Notes: generated by a model not told the origin, from the sequence alone. A stretch of DNA of 64,000 nt from Alicyclobacillus pomorum DSM 14955 (GCF_000472905.1 NZ_AXAR01000005.1:45241-109240); one strand, 5' to 3'. Shown: positions 24,905 through 33,200, counted from the first letter of the stretch. Made by a program: numbers and translations.

Positions 24905-25594
24905 ATGCGGTGGTGGACATCCGTGACCCGGGTGTTATACGTGGTGGTGATGGCATTTTGGGCTCTGGGATTCAATGCAAAGCCGGTGCAGGCGAGTGTA
25001 TTGCAGGGGGGGCCTTATGAGATTCGGATTGACACGAATCATCCCGAACTCAAGTTGTATGCACGGGGGCATCTCTACCGCACGTACCCTGTGGCGCTCG
25101 GAAAGCTGGATACGCAAACCCCTGTCGGCTCCTGGCGGATTGTTGACAAACAGAAGGAATGGGGTTCTGGGTTCGGTTCTCGTTGGCTAGGTCTCAATGT
25201 GCCTTGGGGGACCTACGGGATTCACGGCACCAACCGTCCACGGTCCATCGGCCAGTACGCCAGCCATGGATGCATTCGGATGTACAACGCCGACGTGGAA
25301 CAGTTGTACGACCTGGTGCCGTTCGGAACGCCGGTCATCATCACTGGGGATCCTCTGAAGCACCAGAGAACGCTGGAGTTCGGGGACATCGGCGCAGATG
25401 TTCAATGGGTACAGCAGCGGCTCCGACACGCCGGATACTTTCGCGGGGATTGTAACGGCCGGTTTGAGCAAAGCACGCAGTTTGCGCTCCTGTTCTACCA
25501 GTTGTCGCGCGGATTGCCGATGGATGGAGAGGTGGGGCCGGACGATTACCAAGCACTCGGATTGGCTTCCAGCGAGAAACACTATCATTTGTAA
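24905..25594 (+). CDS. L,D-transpeptidase (YkuD) with C-terminal peptidoglycan-binding domain
   Basis: This is a 229-residue exported enzyme. A signal peptide of about 35 residues (basic RWWTS then a hydrophobic core ending KPVQAS) precedes the YkuD domain. The catalytic motif is HGTNRP...ASHGCIRM, with the nucleophilic Cys in SHGCIR near residue 128. Residues 160-225 form a PG_binding_1 domain (GDIGADVQWVQQRLRHAGYF). It forms 3-3 crosslinks or attaches stems in peptidoglycan, often in spore cortex or stationary phase. ATG 24905 follows GGGAGGCG; upstream in-frame codons would bury the signal peptide. Confidence 0.9.
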   Translation: MRWWTSVTRVLYVVVMAFWALGFNAKPVQASVLQGGPYEIRIDTNHPELKLYARGHLYRTYPVALGKLDTQTPVGSWRIVDKQKEWGSGFGSRWLGLNVPWGTYGIHGTNRPRSIGQYASHGCIRMYNADVEQLYDLVPFGTPVIITGDPLKHQRTLEFGDIGADVQWVQQRLRHAGYFRGDCNGRFEQSTQFALLFYQLSRGLPMDGEVGPDDYQALGLASSEKHYHL

Positions 25595-25613
25595 ATCGCT
25601 CATCGTAAAAAAC

Positions 25614-25678
25614 TTCACTCGGCCTTTGTACACCCTTCACATAACCTTCACGGGATATATACACAAGCCTCGTATACT
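25614..25678 (+). promoter_or_regulatory. Pho-box array and promoter of the secreted phosphoesterase
   Basis: Four hexamers TTCACT, TTTGTA, TTCACA and TTCACG begin at 25614, 25625, 25636 and 25647, exactly 11 bp apart. This is the direct-repeat geometry of PhoP binding sites. The -10 TATACT follows at 25673-25678, 20 bp after the last unit, with no good -35, as expected for an activator-dependent promoter. The target encodes a secreted phosphoesterase, which fits phosphate-starvation control. Confidence 0.65.
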
Positions 25679-25724
25679 CGGATTGCGAGAATCAAGAATC
25701 CGAAGGATACGGAGGGGACTATTG

Positions 25725-27365
25725 ATGAATCGACGGTTTCACAAGCCGATGGCTGTGTTGGCCAGTGTGGCAGGACTCGGATCAGTCATTGCTGCAGGCG
25801 TGCCGGTATGGGCTTCTGCGAAGCCATTTTCCAGCAGTCACAAGACGGTCGTCGTTGCACCGAACTCGCCAGACTCGAAGACGACGACGCCGATTAAACA
25901 CCTGGTCGTCATTTTCCAGGAGAACGTCTCGTTTGACCACTACTTTGGAACGTATCCGAAAGCGGCCAATCCTGCCGGCGAGCCGAAGTTCACTGCGGCT
26001 CCGAACACCCCAAGCGTCAATGGGCTGAACGGACCGTTGCTGACCAACAATCCCAATGGAGTCAATCCCCAACGGCTCGACCGTTCGCAGGCCGTCACGG
26101 CGGATATGGATCACGGATACACGGACGAGCAAAAAGCGTATGACGGTGGACTGGTCGACCAGTTTGTCAAGGAAGGCGGCCGCGGGCAGAGTCTCGTGAT
26201 GGATTACTACGACGGCAACACGGTCACTGCCATGTGGAACTACGCGCAACACGGCGCTTTGAACGACAACTCATTTGGCACCGTATTTGGTCCGTCCACC
26301 CCTGGTGCGCTCAACCTGATCTCTGGACAGACGCATGGAGCGTTGATGTACTCCGACAACGTCGACAAGAATGGTACGTTGATTCCCAATGCGTCCGTGT
26401 CGGGCGAAGTAGGCAACGGGACTGTCTACGGAGATCCAGACCCCTACTACGACAAGACCTCCAAAGGCAAGACCGTGGCGATGACGGGCACCAATGTTGG
26501 CGACCTGCTCAACAAGAAGGGGATCACGTGGGGCTGGTTCGAAGGCGGCTTCCACAATGCTTCGGAGCAACACAAGAACATCGCGGGCGGCGCGTCGACC
26601 GACTACATTCCGCACCACGAACCCTTCCAATACTACAAGTCGACGGCAAACCCAGAACACCTTCCGCCATCCTCGGCGAAGGCCATTGGCCACACAGATC
26701 AAGCCAACCACCAGTACGATTTGACCGACTTCTGGACGGCTGCAGACAGTGGCAACTTGCCCGCCGTGAGTTTCCTGAAGGCCCCGGCTTACCAGGATGG
26801 GCATGCTGGTTATTCCGATCCGCTCGACGAGCAGACCTTCCTGGTCAACACCATAAACCATCTGCAACAGCTGCCCACGTGGAGCAGCACAGCTGTGGTC
26901 ATCTGCTACGACGACTCGGACGGCTGGTATGACCACGTCATGCCACCGATTGTAAATCCCTCGAACGACCCGAACGCGGATGCGCTCGATGGTCAAGGGA
27001 AGGCAGGCACGCCGAAGTCTGGCGCGTATTTGGATAGGTTGGGATATGGTCCGCGCTTGCCGCTGCTCGTCATATCGCCGTATGCTAAGAAGAACTACGT
27101 GGACAGCACGCTGACCGACCAATCTTCCGTGCTGCGCTTCATTGAGGACAATTGGAACCTCGGCCGAATCGGAGACCAATCGTTTGATGCCATCGCCGGT
27201 ACGCTCGACAACATGTTTGATTTCTCACAGAAACCAGATACCAAGCCGCTGTTCCTGAACCCATCCACGGGTGAACCGGAAAGCAAGAAGGACGCAGAGG
27301 CACAGGTAGCGTCGTATTTGAAGGCCCTGTACGCGGACGCAGGGGTACCGCTTCCAAAGCACTGA
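25725..27365 (+). CDS. secreted alkaline phosphatase-superfamily phosphoesterase (phospholipase C/acid phosphatase type)
   Basis: This is a 546-residue exported enzyme of the PF04185 phosphoesterase family. A signal peptide of about 35 residues (MNRRFHKPMAVLASVAGL, ending near VWASA) is followed by the family start IKHLVVIFQENVSFDHYFGTYP, where Glu-Asn are metal ligands. The C-terminal metal block is YDDSDGWYDHVMPP, then LGYGPRLPLLVISPYAKKNYVD and SVLRFIEDNWNL. ATG 25725 follows ACGGAGGGG. It would release phosphate from phospholipids or phosphomonoesters outside the cell. The Pho-box array upstream supports a phosphate-scavenging role. Confidence 0.9.
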   Translation: MNRRFHKPMAVLASVAGLGSVIAAGVPVWASAKPFSSSHKTVVVAPNSPDSKTTTPIKHLVVIFQENVSFDHYFGTYPKAANPAGEPKFTAAPNTPSVNGLNGPLLTNNPNGVNPQRLDRSQAVTADMDHGYTDEQKAYDGGLVDQFVKEGGRGQSLVMDYYDGNTVTAMWNYAQHGALNDNSFGTVFGPSTPGALNLISGQTHGALMYSDNVDKNGTLIPNASVSGEVGNGTVYGDPDPYYDKTSKGKTVAMTGTNVGDLLNKKGITWGWFEGGFHNASEQHKNIAGGASTDYIPHHEPFQYYKSTANPEHLPPSSAKAIGHTDQANHQYDLTDFWTAADSGNLPAVSFLKAPAYQDGHAGYSDPLDEQTFLVNTINHLQQLPTWSSTAVVICYDDSDGWYDHVMPPIVNPSNDPNADALDGQGKAGTPKSGAYLDRLGYGPRLPLLVISPYAKKNYVDSTLTDQSSVLRFIEDNWNLGRIGDQSFDAIAGTLDNMFDFSQKPDTKPLFLNPSTGEPESKKDAEAQVASYLKALYADAGVPLPKH

Positions 27366-27417
27366 GATGAGACGCATCATCCAATGGTGACGTTTTCCCA
27401 CAATGAATAAGTCCATG

Positions 27418-27456
27418 ACACACCGCTGCCCACACAACGTTGGCAGCGGTGTTGCT
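27418..27456. terminator. shared terminator between convergent phosphoesterase and purU
   Basis: ACACCGCTGCC and GGCAGCGGTGT form an 11-bp perfect stem with an 11-nt loop, followed by TGCTG. It lies between the two convergent genes. Confidence 0.65.
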
Positions 27457-27485
27457 GTTCATCCGTTCCCTACGACGGCTGAGCG

Positions 27486-28394
27486 TCACGCAAAGACAAT
27501 CGTTTTGTTGTTATGGACGAGAATCCTATCTTCCAGGTGCCATTTCACCGCACGTGCCAGTACGACCCGTTCAATGTGGCGACCAATGCGCTTTAAGTCC
27601 TTCACATCCATCCGGTGGTTTACGCGTTGCACGTCCTGTTCAATGATTGGGCCCTCGTCCAGTTCCTCCGTGACGTAGTGAGCGGTTGCTCCAATGAGCT
27701 TGACGCCGCGGCGATACGCCTGTTGATACGGATTGTTGCCGATAAACGCGGGCAAGAACGAGTGATGGATGTTGATGATTTGGTTCGGTCGGTGCTGCAC
27801 AAACTGGGGAGAGAGAATTTGCATGTACCGGGCCAGCACGATGACATCCGCACACTCGTCCACAAGTGCGATTTGCTGTCGTTCCACGTCGGCCTTGGAG
27901 TCTGGTGTCACTGGCGTGTGGTAAAAGGGAATGTGAGCTGCCGCAGCGATGTCTGCCGCGTCTGGATGGTTGCTGACAATGGCCGTGATGTCTGCGTGCA
28001 GCTCGCCCATTTGCCATTGCCAGAGCAGTTCGTTCAGGCAATGAAGCTCCTTGGAGACGAAGATGGCCACACGTTTTTTCACACTTGCCAGCGTGAATTC
28101 ACATGTCATGTGAAAGGACTTTGCCAATGGTTCAAATCCGAATTGCAATTCCTGAAAGCGGTGGGGCAAGTCCTCGAGGTCAAACTCCACACGCATGAAA
28201 AACAGCCCGGTATCCGGGTGCGTACTGTACTGATCCGATTGAACGATGTTTGCTCCTTTGTCATACAAATACTGGGAAACAGTTGCTACAATACCAGGGC
28301 GGTCCGGGCAGACAATGCGCAAGCGCCCCCGGTTGTCGTTCGGGTCATGATGTTCCGTGGACGATTTCGATGATATGGAGTGATGACTGGTCAT
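27486..28394 (-). CDS. purU: formyltetrahydrofolate deformylase
   Basis: This is a 302-residue enzyme hydrolysing 10-formyl-THF to formate and THF. An N-terminal ACT domain (RLRIVCPDRPGIVATVSQYLYD) precedes the formyltransferase-fold domain. The catalytic residues lie in IINIHHSFLPAFIGNNPY (Asn, His) and in LIGATAHYVTEELDEGPIIEQD (His, Asp). The ACT domain and length separate PurU from PurN. ATG 28394 follows GAGGAGGAG at a rather long spacing. It balances the one-carbon pool and supplies formate for PurT-type steps. No purine gene is adjacent. Confidence 0.95.
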   Translation of the reverse strand: MTSHHSISSKSSTEHHDPNDNRGRLRIVCPDRPGIVATVSQYLYDKGANIVQSDQYSTHPDTGLFFMRVEFDLEDLPHRFQELQFGFEPLAKSFHMTCEFTLASVKKRVAIFVSKELHCLNELLWQWQMGELHADITAIVSNHPDAADIAAAAHIPFYHTPVTPDSKADVERQQIALVDECADVIVLARYMQILSPQFVQHRPNQIINIHHSFLPAFIGNNPYQQAYRRGVKLIGATAHYVTEELDEGPIIEQDVQRVNHRMDVKDLKRIGRHIERVVLARAVKWHLEDRILVHNNKTIVFA

Positions 28395-28541
28395 GATGGG
28401 TATGGACTCCTCCTCTAGTGTGACGCAATCTGGGGCATCGGCCGTGATTTTCCTCATCGTACACGGGAAATGTGCTGTTTGTCTATCGTTATAACGCGTG
28501 CGGATGTAGGACATCCTAAACGCGAAGCAGGAAGGAGGAAC

Positions 28542-28895
28542 ATGATGAGCTGGATGGGAACCATCATTCGTTTCGTTGTTTCCGCATTGATTTTGATGTT
28601 TGTGGGCTTCCTCGTGCCCGGATTCGCCATTGCGAACTTTTGGACTGCCATCATGGCAGCCATTGTGATTGCACTTCTGGGCTGGGCCGTTGAAGCCATG
28701 ATGGGCCGCCGCGTCAACCGCATGGGCAGAGGGGTTGTCGGATTCATTGCGACTGCGGTGGTCATCTACGTGACTTCCTGGATTGTTCCAGGAATGCGAG
28801 TCACCATCTTGGGGGCTTTGCTGGCAGCGTTGGTCGTGGGTATCATCGACCTGTTCATTCCTGTCGACATCGGAGTGAATCGACGCGAGGCCTAA
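28542..28895 (+). CDS. phage-holin-like membrane protein (PF04020, YvlD family)
   Basis: This is a 117-residue membrane protein with four hydrophobic segments: residues about 8-28 (VSALILMFVGFLVPGF), 33-52, 62-82 and 88-105. The second segment is followed by a short basic loop (GRRVNRMGRG). The pattern matches the YvlD/PF04020 group, named holin-like on sequence only. ATG 28542 or 28545 follows AAGGAGG. A hairpin and a strong terminator follow it, so it is not co-transcribed with the yhb genes downstream. In B. subtilis yvlD sits beside yvlB, which is structurally similar to the bactofilins found here. Confidence 0.8.
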   Translation: MMSWMGTIIRFVVSALILMFVGFLVPGFAIANFWTAIMAAIVIALLGWAVEAMMGRRVNRMGRGVVGFIATAVVIYVTSWIVPGMRVTILGALLAALVVGIIDLFIPVDIGVNRREA

Positions 28896-28914
28896 CACCC
28901 CAGTGTGAACAAAA

Positions 28915-28984
28915 GCGTCCACGTAGAACGGTGGACGCAATAGGAATTCGAAGGGCATGATGGCAGCCATCATGCCCTTTGTTA
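28915..28984 (+). terminator. double hairpin after the holin-like gene
   Basis: GCGTCCAC/GTGGACGC (28915-28938) and a perfect 14-bp stem AAGGGCATGATGGC/GCCATCATGCCCTT (28951-28979) ending in TTTGTT. The second is the stronger terminator. Confidence 0.8.
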
Positions 28985-29056
28985 TGTACTTCGCATTCCG
29001 CGACAGGCACCCTGTTACACATCGGTTTCGCATAGAAACCAAAATCACAACGTATG

Positions 29057-29092
29057 TTGTATTGATCAATGTAACATTGTTATGTTACATTG
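29057..29092 (+). promoter_or_regulatory. yhbDEF promoter with 26-bp palindrome
   Basis: TTGTAT, 18 bp, TATGTT forms a plausible promoter. A perfect inverted repeat CAATGTAACAT-TGTT-ATGTTACATTG (29067-29092) fills the spacer and the -10. A dyad within an extended spacer is the operator layout used by MerR-type regulators. YhbD, encoded immediately downstream, begins with a MerR-like helix-turn-helix, so autoregulation is a natural guess. Confidence 0.6.
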
Positions 29093-29116
29093 TTGCTTGC
29101 AGGAGGTGCCACTGTG

Positions 29117-29740
29117 ATGGAGCAGGACTTAATCTCCAAGAAGGAGCTGCTGGAACTGACAGGCATATCCTATGGGCAGTTGTATCGCTGGAAGCGGAAA
29201 AACCTGATTCCGGAAGAGTGGTTTATTCGTAAATCCACGTTTACGGGCCAGGAGACGTTTTTTCCGAAAGAAAAAATCCTCGCTCGGATTCACCAGATTA
29301 AGAATATGAAGGAAGACTTGTCTCTGGATGAGCTCGCAGACATGTTTTCGCCAAATCCTTCTGAAATCGCCGTACGATACAAAGATGTAGTGGAACGAAA
29401 CATTGTTTCAAAAATCGCGTTGGATCTGTATCAGGAGGGTCGTGGTGACATCAAGGAATTCCCTTTTGAGAACCTGCTTTACGTCTACGTACTAGACGCC
29501 GCGTTGCAGTCGGGAGAAATCAGTTTGGACGAAGGGAAGATCTTGTTGCAAACATTGGAGGAGCACTACGCCAAGTTTCAACACCGGAACTGCGAACTGA
29601 TGCTCATTCGGAAACTCGGTATCGCCACTTGCCTGCTGGTCTCGACGCCAAACGAAGTCCACGTCGAGCGGGGGGCCCGCGTTGTCGTTCGGCTTCACAT
29701 GCCGACGTACGTAGAACAGTTGAAGATGAAACTAGCTTGA
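29117..29740 (+). CDS. yhbD: YhbD-like DUF4004 protein with MerR-type helix-turn-helix
   Basis: This is a 207-residue protein. Residues 4-35 (LISKKELLELTGISYGQLYR then WKRKNLIPEEWF) read as a winged helix-turn-helix of MerR type. A basic recognition loop and KEKILARIHQIKNMKE helix follow. The C-terminal half is all-helical with no known ligand motif. In B. subtilis yhbD precedes the bactofilin genes yhbE and yhbF, and the same order is seen here. The start is at ATG 29117 (or GTG 29114), after AGGAGGTG. It is probably the operon regulator, and the palindrome 25 bp upstream is a candidate operator. Confidence 0.85.
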   Translation: MEQDLISKKELLELTGISYGQLYRWKRKNLIPEEWFIRKSTFTGQETFFPKEKILARIHQIKNMKEDLSLDELADMFSPNPSEIAVRYKDVVERNIVSKIALDLYQEGRGDIKEFPFENLLYVYVLDAALQSGEISLDEGKILLQTLEEHYAKFQHRNCELMLIRKLGIATCLLVSTPNEVHVERGARVVVRLHMPTYVEQLKMKLA

Positions 29741-29753
29741 GGAGGAAATGAGC

Positions 29754-30359
29754 ATGGAACACAAGGCGAGACATGATCTAAGCCTGTCTGGCGTTGGTTC
29801 GGCGTCTGGTGGCACGTACCACGACGTGAGAATCAACGGCGTCGGCAAGGTGCACGGGGACTTGGAGTGTGTCCATTGCCGGGTGGACGGCGTCGCTGAT
29901 ATCTACGGCAACGTCAAAGCCACGACCGTCCAGATTCGAGGAAGGGCCCGCGTACAAGGCAGCGTTTCTGGGGATGAAGTCAGACTCGAAGGTGACACGA
30001 CGATTGACGGCAATTGTGAAGCAGAGACCTTTCACGCAGCGGGGGCGTTTCGCGTCGACGGGCTCGTCAATGCAGATCAAGTGTCCATTCGATTGCACGG
30101 ATCGGCCAAAGTCAAAGAAATTGGCGGAGAACATATCCGCGTTGTGAAGCACCACAAATTTGGGCTGTTTAGCCGCTTCAAGAAGTTGACTGCAGAGACC
30201 ATCGAAGGTGATGACGTTCACCTGGAGTTTACCAAGGCCGACGTCGTGCGTGGAAATCGCGTCACAATCGGTCCGGGGTGCGAGATTGAATGCGTCGAGT
30301 ATCGCACGGATTTTCAACAGGCTCCGGAAGCGCGAGTCACAGAAAGCCGGAAGTTGTGA
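29754..30359 (+). CDS. yhbE: bactofilin-like polymer-forming protein (YhbE-like)
   Basis: This is a 201-residue right-handed beta-helix protein with repeated short strands: G-x-V-x-G-x-L/V-x-C, for example GKVHGDLECVHCRVDGVADIY and IRGRARVQGSVSGDEVRLEG. The C-terminal region (AKVKEIGGEHIRVVKHH to VVRGNRVTIGPGCEIECVEY) is a second domain shared with the next gene. No signal or membrane segment is present, consistent with a cytosolic, filament-forming scaffold. ATG 29754 lies 8 bp after GGAGG. The gene starts 14 bp after yhbD. Its exact role in Bacilli (motility or envelope) is not settled. Confidence 0.85.
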   Translation: MEHKARHDLSLSGVGSASGGTYHDVRINGVGKVHGDLECVHCRVDGVADIYGNVKATTVQIRGRARVQGSVSGDEVRLEGDTTIDGNCEAETFHAAGAFRVDGLVNADQVSIRLHGSAKVKEIGGEHIRVVKHHKFGLFSRFKKLTAETIEGDDVHLEFTKADVVRGNRVTIGPGCEIECVEYRTDFQQAPEARVTESRKL

Positions 30360-30376
30360 AAACGGGGGTGTTCTCT

Positions 30377-30976
30377 GTGGAGAAACAGACGAGGCGAGAC
30401 CTCAAAATGAGCGGTACCGGGACATCGTCCGGGGGCGTATTTGACAAGGTGAACATCCTCGGGGAATGCGATATTGACGGGGACATCGAGTGCGACAAGT
30501 TCAAGGCCATGGGTACGGCGAATGTTCGCGGCAACATGAGAGCTGGTAGCGTTCGCATCGTTGGCACAGTCGACGTGGACGGCAAACTGGAGGCAGAACA
30601 GGTAAAAGTCACGGGTGAACTCAATGTAAAGGGAGATTGCAGTGCCGAATCCATTCACCTTCGCGGCGCCTTTTCTATTGACGGACTGCTCAATGCAGGT
30701 ACGGTGGATATCCGGTTGTACGGTCCAGCGAACGCCAAGGAAATCGGCGGCGGCTTCATTCGAGTCAGGCCACATTTAAGGATGTTTTCCGGAGGCAAGG
30801 AGCTGTCCGTGGATACCGTGGAAGGCGATGACATCCATCTGGAATACACCACGGCGAAGGTGGTTCGCGGCAACACAGTTTATATCGGGCCTGGTTGTGA
30901 CATTGCCTTGGTTGAATTTCAAAAGGAATTCAAGCAGTATCCGAAAGCGAAGGTTACGGAATCGAACAAAGTGTGA
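30377..30976 (+). CDS. yhbF: bactofilin-like polymer-forming protein (YhbF-like)
   Basis: This is a 199-residue paralogue of the preceding protein, with the same beta-helix repeats (NILGECDIDGDIECDKFKAM) and a matching C-terminal domain: NAKEIGGGFIRVRPH, TVEGDDIHLEYTTAKVVRGN and VYIGPGCDI align with the upstream gene. The N-terminus is a short charged tail (EKQTRRDLKMSGTGTSSGG). GTG 30377 follows GGGGGTG, 17 bp after the upstream stop. Two bactofilins in tandem usually co-polymerise or build alternating filaments; that is inference. The MFS gene 51 bp on may belong to the same transcript. Confidence 0.85.
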   Translation: MEKQTRRDLKMSGTGTSSGGVFDKVNILGECDIDGDIECDKFKAMGTANVRGNMRAGSVRIVGTVDVDGKLEAEQVKVTGELNVKGDCSAESIHLRGAFSIDGLLNAGTVDIRLYGPANAKEIGGGFIRVRPHLRMFSGGKELSVDTVEGDDIHLEYTTAKVVRGNTVYIGPGCDIALVEFQKEFKQYPKAKVTESNKV

Positions 30977-31027
30977 TATGGTCAGGCGAGTGACCGCCGT
31001 CTGCGGAAAGAGAGGAGATGAAAATCG

Positions 31028-32554
31028 ATGAATGGTCAGCAGACACGCCTTGGGTGGATCATCACGGGACTCTTACTTGGTATTTTTGTATCGGCGATGG
31101 ACAATACGATTGTCTCGACGGCCATGGGTACCATCGTCGCACAACTCGGTGGTCTCGACAAATTTGTCTGGGTCACATCGGCCTACATGGTCACGGAAAT
31201 GGCGGGGATGCCGATTTTCGGCAAGCTTTCCGACATGTATGGGCGAAAGCGGTTTTTCATGTTCGGGGTGGTTGTGTTCCTGCTCGGATCTGCGCTTTGC
31301 GGGACCGCTCACAACATCGTACAGCTCGCAATCTACCGGGCCATCCAAGGTCTCGGTGGCGGCGCCTTGGCACCCATTGCGTTCACGATTATATTTGACG
31401 TAGTTCCGCCGGACAGGGCAGGGAAGTTCTCCGGTATGTTTGGCGCCGTGTTCGGCATGTCCAGCATCATCGGTCCTCTGCTCGGCTCTTACATCACGGA
31501 TCACATCAATTGGCGCTGGGTGTTCTACATCAACTTACCGATTGGCATTGTCGCGTTCTTCATCATCTTATTGTGCTACCACGAGTCTCGGCGCCATATG
31601 AAGCAGAGCATCGACTGGCTCGGAGCAGCCACCCTCGTGCCGGCCATCGTGTGCCTGATGTTCGGCCTGGAGTTTGGGGGCAACAAGTACGCGTGGAACT
31701 CGTTCCCGATTATCAGCTTGTTTACTGCGGCTGCCGTGCTGTTTGCTGCTTTCCTTTACATCGAGACGAAGGCGGCAGATCCCATTGTCTCCTACAGTAT
31801 GTTTCGCAAGCGTCTGTTTGCCGGTAGCATCTGGGTCGGACTGTTTTCCAGTGCCGCCTTTATTATCGCTGTCGTGTACATCCCGATTTACGTGCAAGGC
31901 GTGCTCGGAGGGTCAGCAACAAACTCTGGATTGATTCTGCTTCCGATGATGCTCGGCAGTTCCGTGTCTGCGCCACTCGGCGGAAACCTGGTCAGCAAAA
32001 TGGGCTATCGCAAAATTATGTTTGTGTCCTGTATGGTCTTTGCAGTGGGCATCTATCTGCTCAGCACATTGACCGCGGATACGTCGCGATGGATGCTGAC
32101 GCTGTACATGGTGCTGGTGGGACTCGGCATTGGCCCATCGTTTTCCGTGCTGGGGATGGCGGGGATGCACCATTTTGATGAGCGTCAACGGGGCGCTGCG
32201 GGTGCTACACAGTCCTTCATTCGGGAACTCGGGATGACCGTTGGCATCACCGTATTCGGCATCATGCAGCGAAACTTGTTCACGCACGATTTGAAAACTG
32301 CTTTCGGAGGCATGTCGCAGGTCGTTCAGCGCTGGCAAGGGGCCGATCCGCACGCGATGCTGTCACCGGAGACACGCACCCAAATTCCTCCCTTCATCCT
32401 CGACAAATTGAAGGTCGCGTTGGCTTCTTCCATTGCGCATACCTTCGCATGGACGATGATTCTTGCCGTCCTCGCCCTGCTGTTTGTGTTCTGGTTGAGC
32501 AAGGAACGGTGGGAGGGATTTCGTCAATCCTCTCAAGCCCCCGTGCACGACTAA
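31028..32554 (+). CDS. MFS drug:H+ antiporter, DHA2 (EmrB/QacA) family
   Basis: This is a 508-residue transporter with 14 predicted membrane helices. Motif A appears as GKLSDMYGRKRFFM in loop 2-3, and the antiporter motif C-like GAVFGMSSIIGPLLGSYITDH in helix 5. The early SAMDNTIVSTAMGTI motif (Asp in helix 1) is typical of the DHA2 group. ATG 31028 follows GAGAGGAGATG. The substrate is unknown; such pumps export lipophilic or cationic toxins. It lies 51 bp after yhbF with no terminator between, and ends in a strong hairpin. Confidence 0.92.
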   Translation: MNGQQTRLGWIITGLLLGIFVSAMDNTIVSTAMGTIVAQLGGLDKFVWVTSAYMVTEMAGMPIFGKLSDMYGRKRFFMFGVVVFLLGSALCGTAHNIVQLAIYRAIQGLGGGALAPIAFTIIFDVVPPDRAGKFSGMFGAVFGMSSIIGPLLGSYITDHINWRWVFYINLPIGIVAFFIILLCYHESRRHMKQSIDWLGAATLVPAIVCLMFGLEFGGNKYAWNSFPIISLFTAAAVLFAAFLYIETKAADPIVSYSMFRKRLFAGSIWVGLFSSAAFIIAVVYIPIYVQGVLGGSATNSGLILLPMMLGSSVSAPLGGNLVSKMGYRKIMFVSCMVFAVGIYLLSTLTADTSRWMLTLYMVLVGLGIGPSFSVLGMAGMHHFDERQRGAAGATQSFIRELGMTVGITVFGIMQRNLFTHDLKTAFGGMSQVVQRWQGADPHAMLSPETRTQIPPFILDKLKVALASSIAHTFAWTMILAVLALLFVFWLSKERWEGFRQSSQAPVHD

Positions 32555-32583
32555 CGATTCAGCCCTGTCCACATCGAATCCCA

Positions 32584-32622
32584 CAGACCGGCGAGTCCCA
32601 GCGGACTTCGCCGGTCTCGTTG
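32584..32622. terminator. terminator after the MFS gene
   Basis: GACCGGCGAGTCC pairs with GGACTTCGCCGGTC over a 4-nt loop, followed by TCGTTGTGTTCTT. It lies between this gene and a convergent small gene. Confidence 0.75.
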
Positions 32623-32644
32623 TGTTCTTCACGAATGACCCACC

Positions 32645-32839
32645 TCAAAGTACCGCCAACAGCAGACAGACCAACGTCAAGAACAAAAACAGAAATGTCA
32701 CGTGGCGGCTATCGTAGGTTGTTGTGCGGGCTGTCGCTTCCTCCGCAGGTAAGACCACGTCGGTCATGGACAGCGTCGCGCCACCCTCGGATACCAAGGC
32801 TTCATCACCGAATGCACGCAGTTCACTGGGCTCTTGCAT
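32645..32839 (-). CDS. putative 64-residue tail-anchored membrane protein
   Basis: ATG 32839 follows AAAAAGGAGCG at good spacing on the minus strand. The protein starts MQEPSELRAFGDEALVSEGG, has an acidic soluble part of about 45 residues, then ends in one hydrophobic helix FLFLFLTLVCLLLAVL with no residues after it. This is the topology of a tail-anchored protein with its N-terminus in the cytosol. I recognise no family. The gene is isolated, convergent to the MFS gene. Confidence 0.5.
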   Translation of the reverse strand: MQEPSELRAFGDEALVSEGGATLSMTDVVLPAEEATARTTTYDSRHVTFLFLFLTLVCLLLAVL

Positions 32840-33077
32840 GTTTTCGACTCGCTCCTTTTTCACAGACTCAATCGAACAATCACAGTATGCGCCACCTCTC
32901 TCGCGTTCTTTCACAAATTAGACAAAAACCTGTGCTCGTATCACCACCTGTGAAACCACGCGCGCATGAGAATCTGCCATCTTGCGCAATATAGGGCGTG
33001 GAAAAAGGTGGCTTTGGGTGGTTGAATGCGATTCAATACCGAAGGTTCGAACGATGGCACGTTGGAGGGACATCAGG

Positions 33078-33200
33078 ATGCCGAAATCTGCGAACAAAGG
33101 GCTTCCGAAGGTTTACTGGATCACGGTTGTATGCATTCTAGCGCTCGTGGTGCTTGGCGCCATCTTGTGGTGGTACGACGCCTACGTCATTCGGTCGTAG
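33078..33200 (+). CDS. 40-residue single-span membrane protein, candidate small oxidase subunit
   Basis: ATG 33078 follows GGAGGG by 7 bp. The peptide has a basic N-terminus (MPKSANKGLPK), one hydrophobic helix (VYWITVVCILALVVLGAIL) and an aromatic end WWYDAYVIRS. The distance to qoxA is under 300 bp, with a similar small gene between. The size and topology recall subunit IIa/CydS-type small oxidase subunits, but no direct homology is claimed. The last 10 residues align with those of the next micro-protein. Confidence 0.65.
   Translation: MPKSANKGLPKVYWITVVCILALVVLGAILWWYDAYVIRS

Noticed and set aside
26271-27179. 302-codon minus-strand open frame
   Set aside because: Antisense to the conserved phosphoesterase; composition is Arg/Val-rich and without a recognisable domain.
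27486-29069. Long minus-strand frame extending purU by over 200 codons
   Set aside because: The extension crosses the divergent holin-like gene and its terminator. The ACT domain starts just after ATG 28394, which has a ribosome site.
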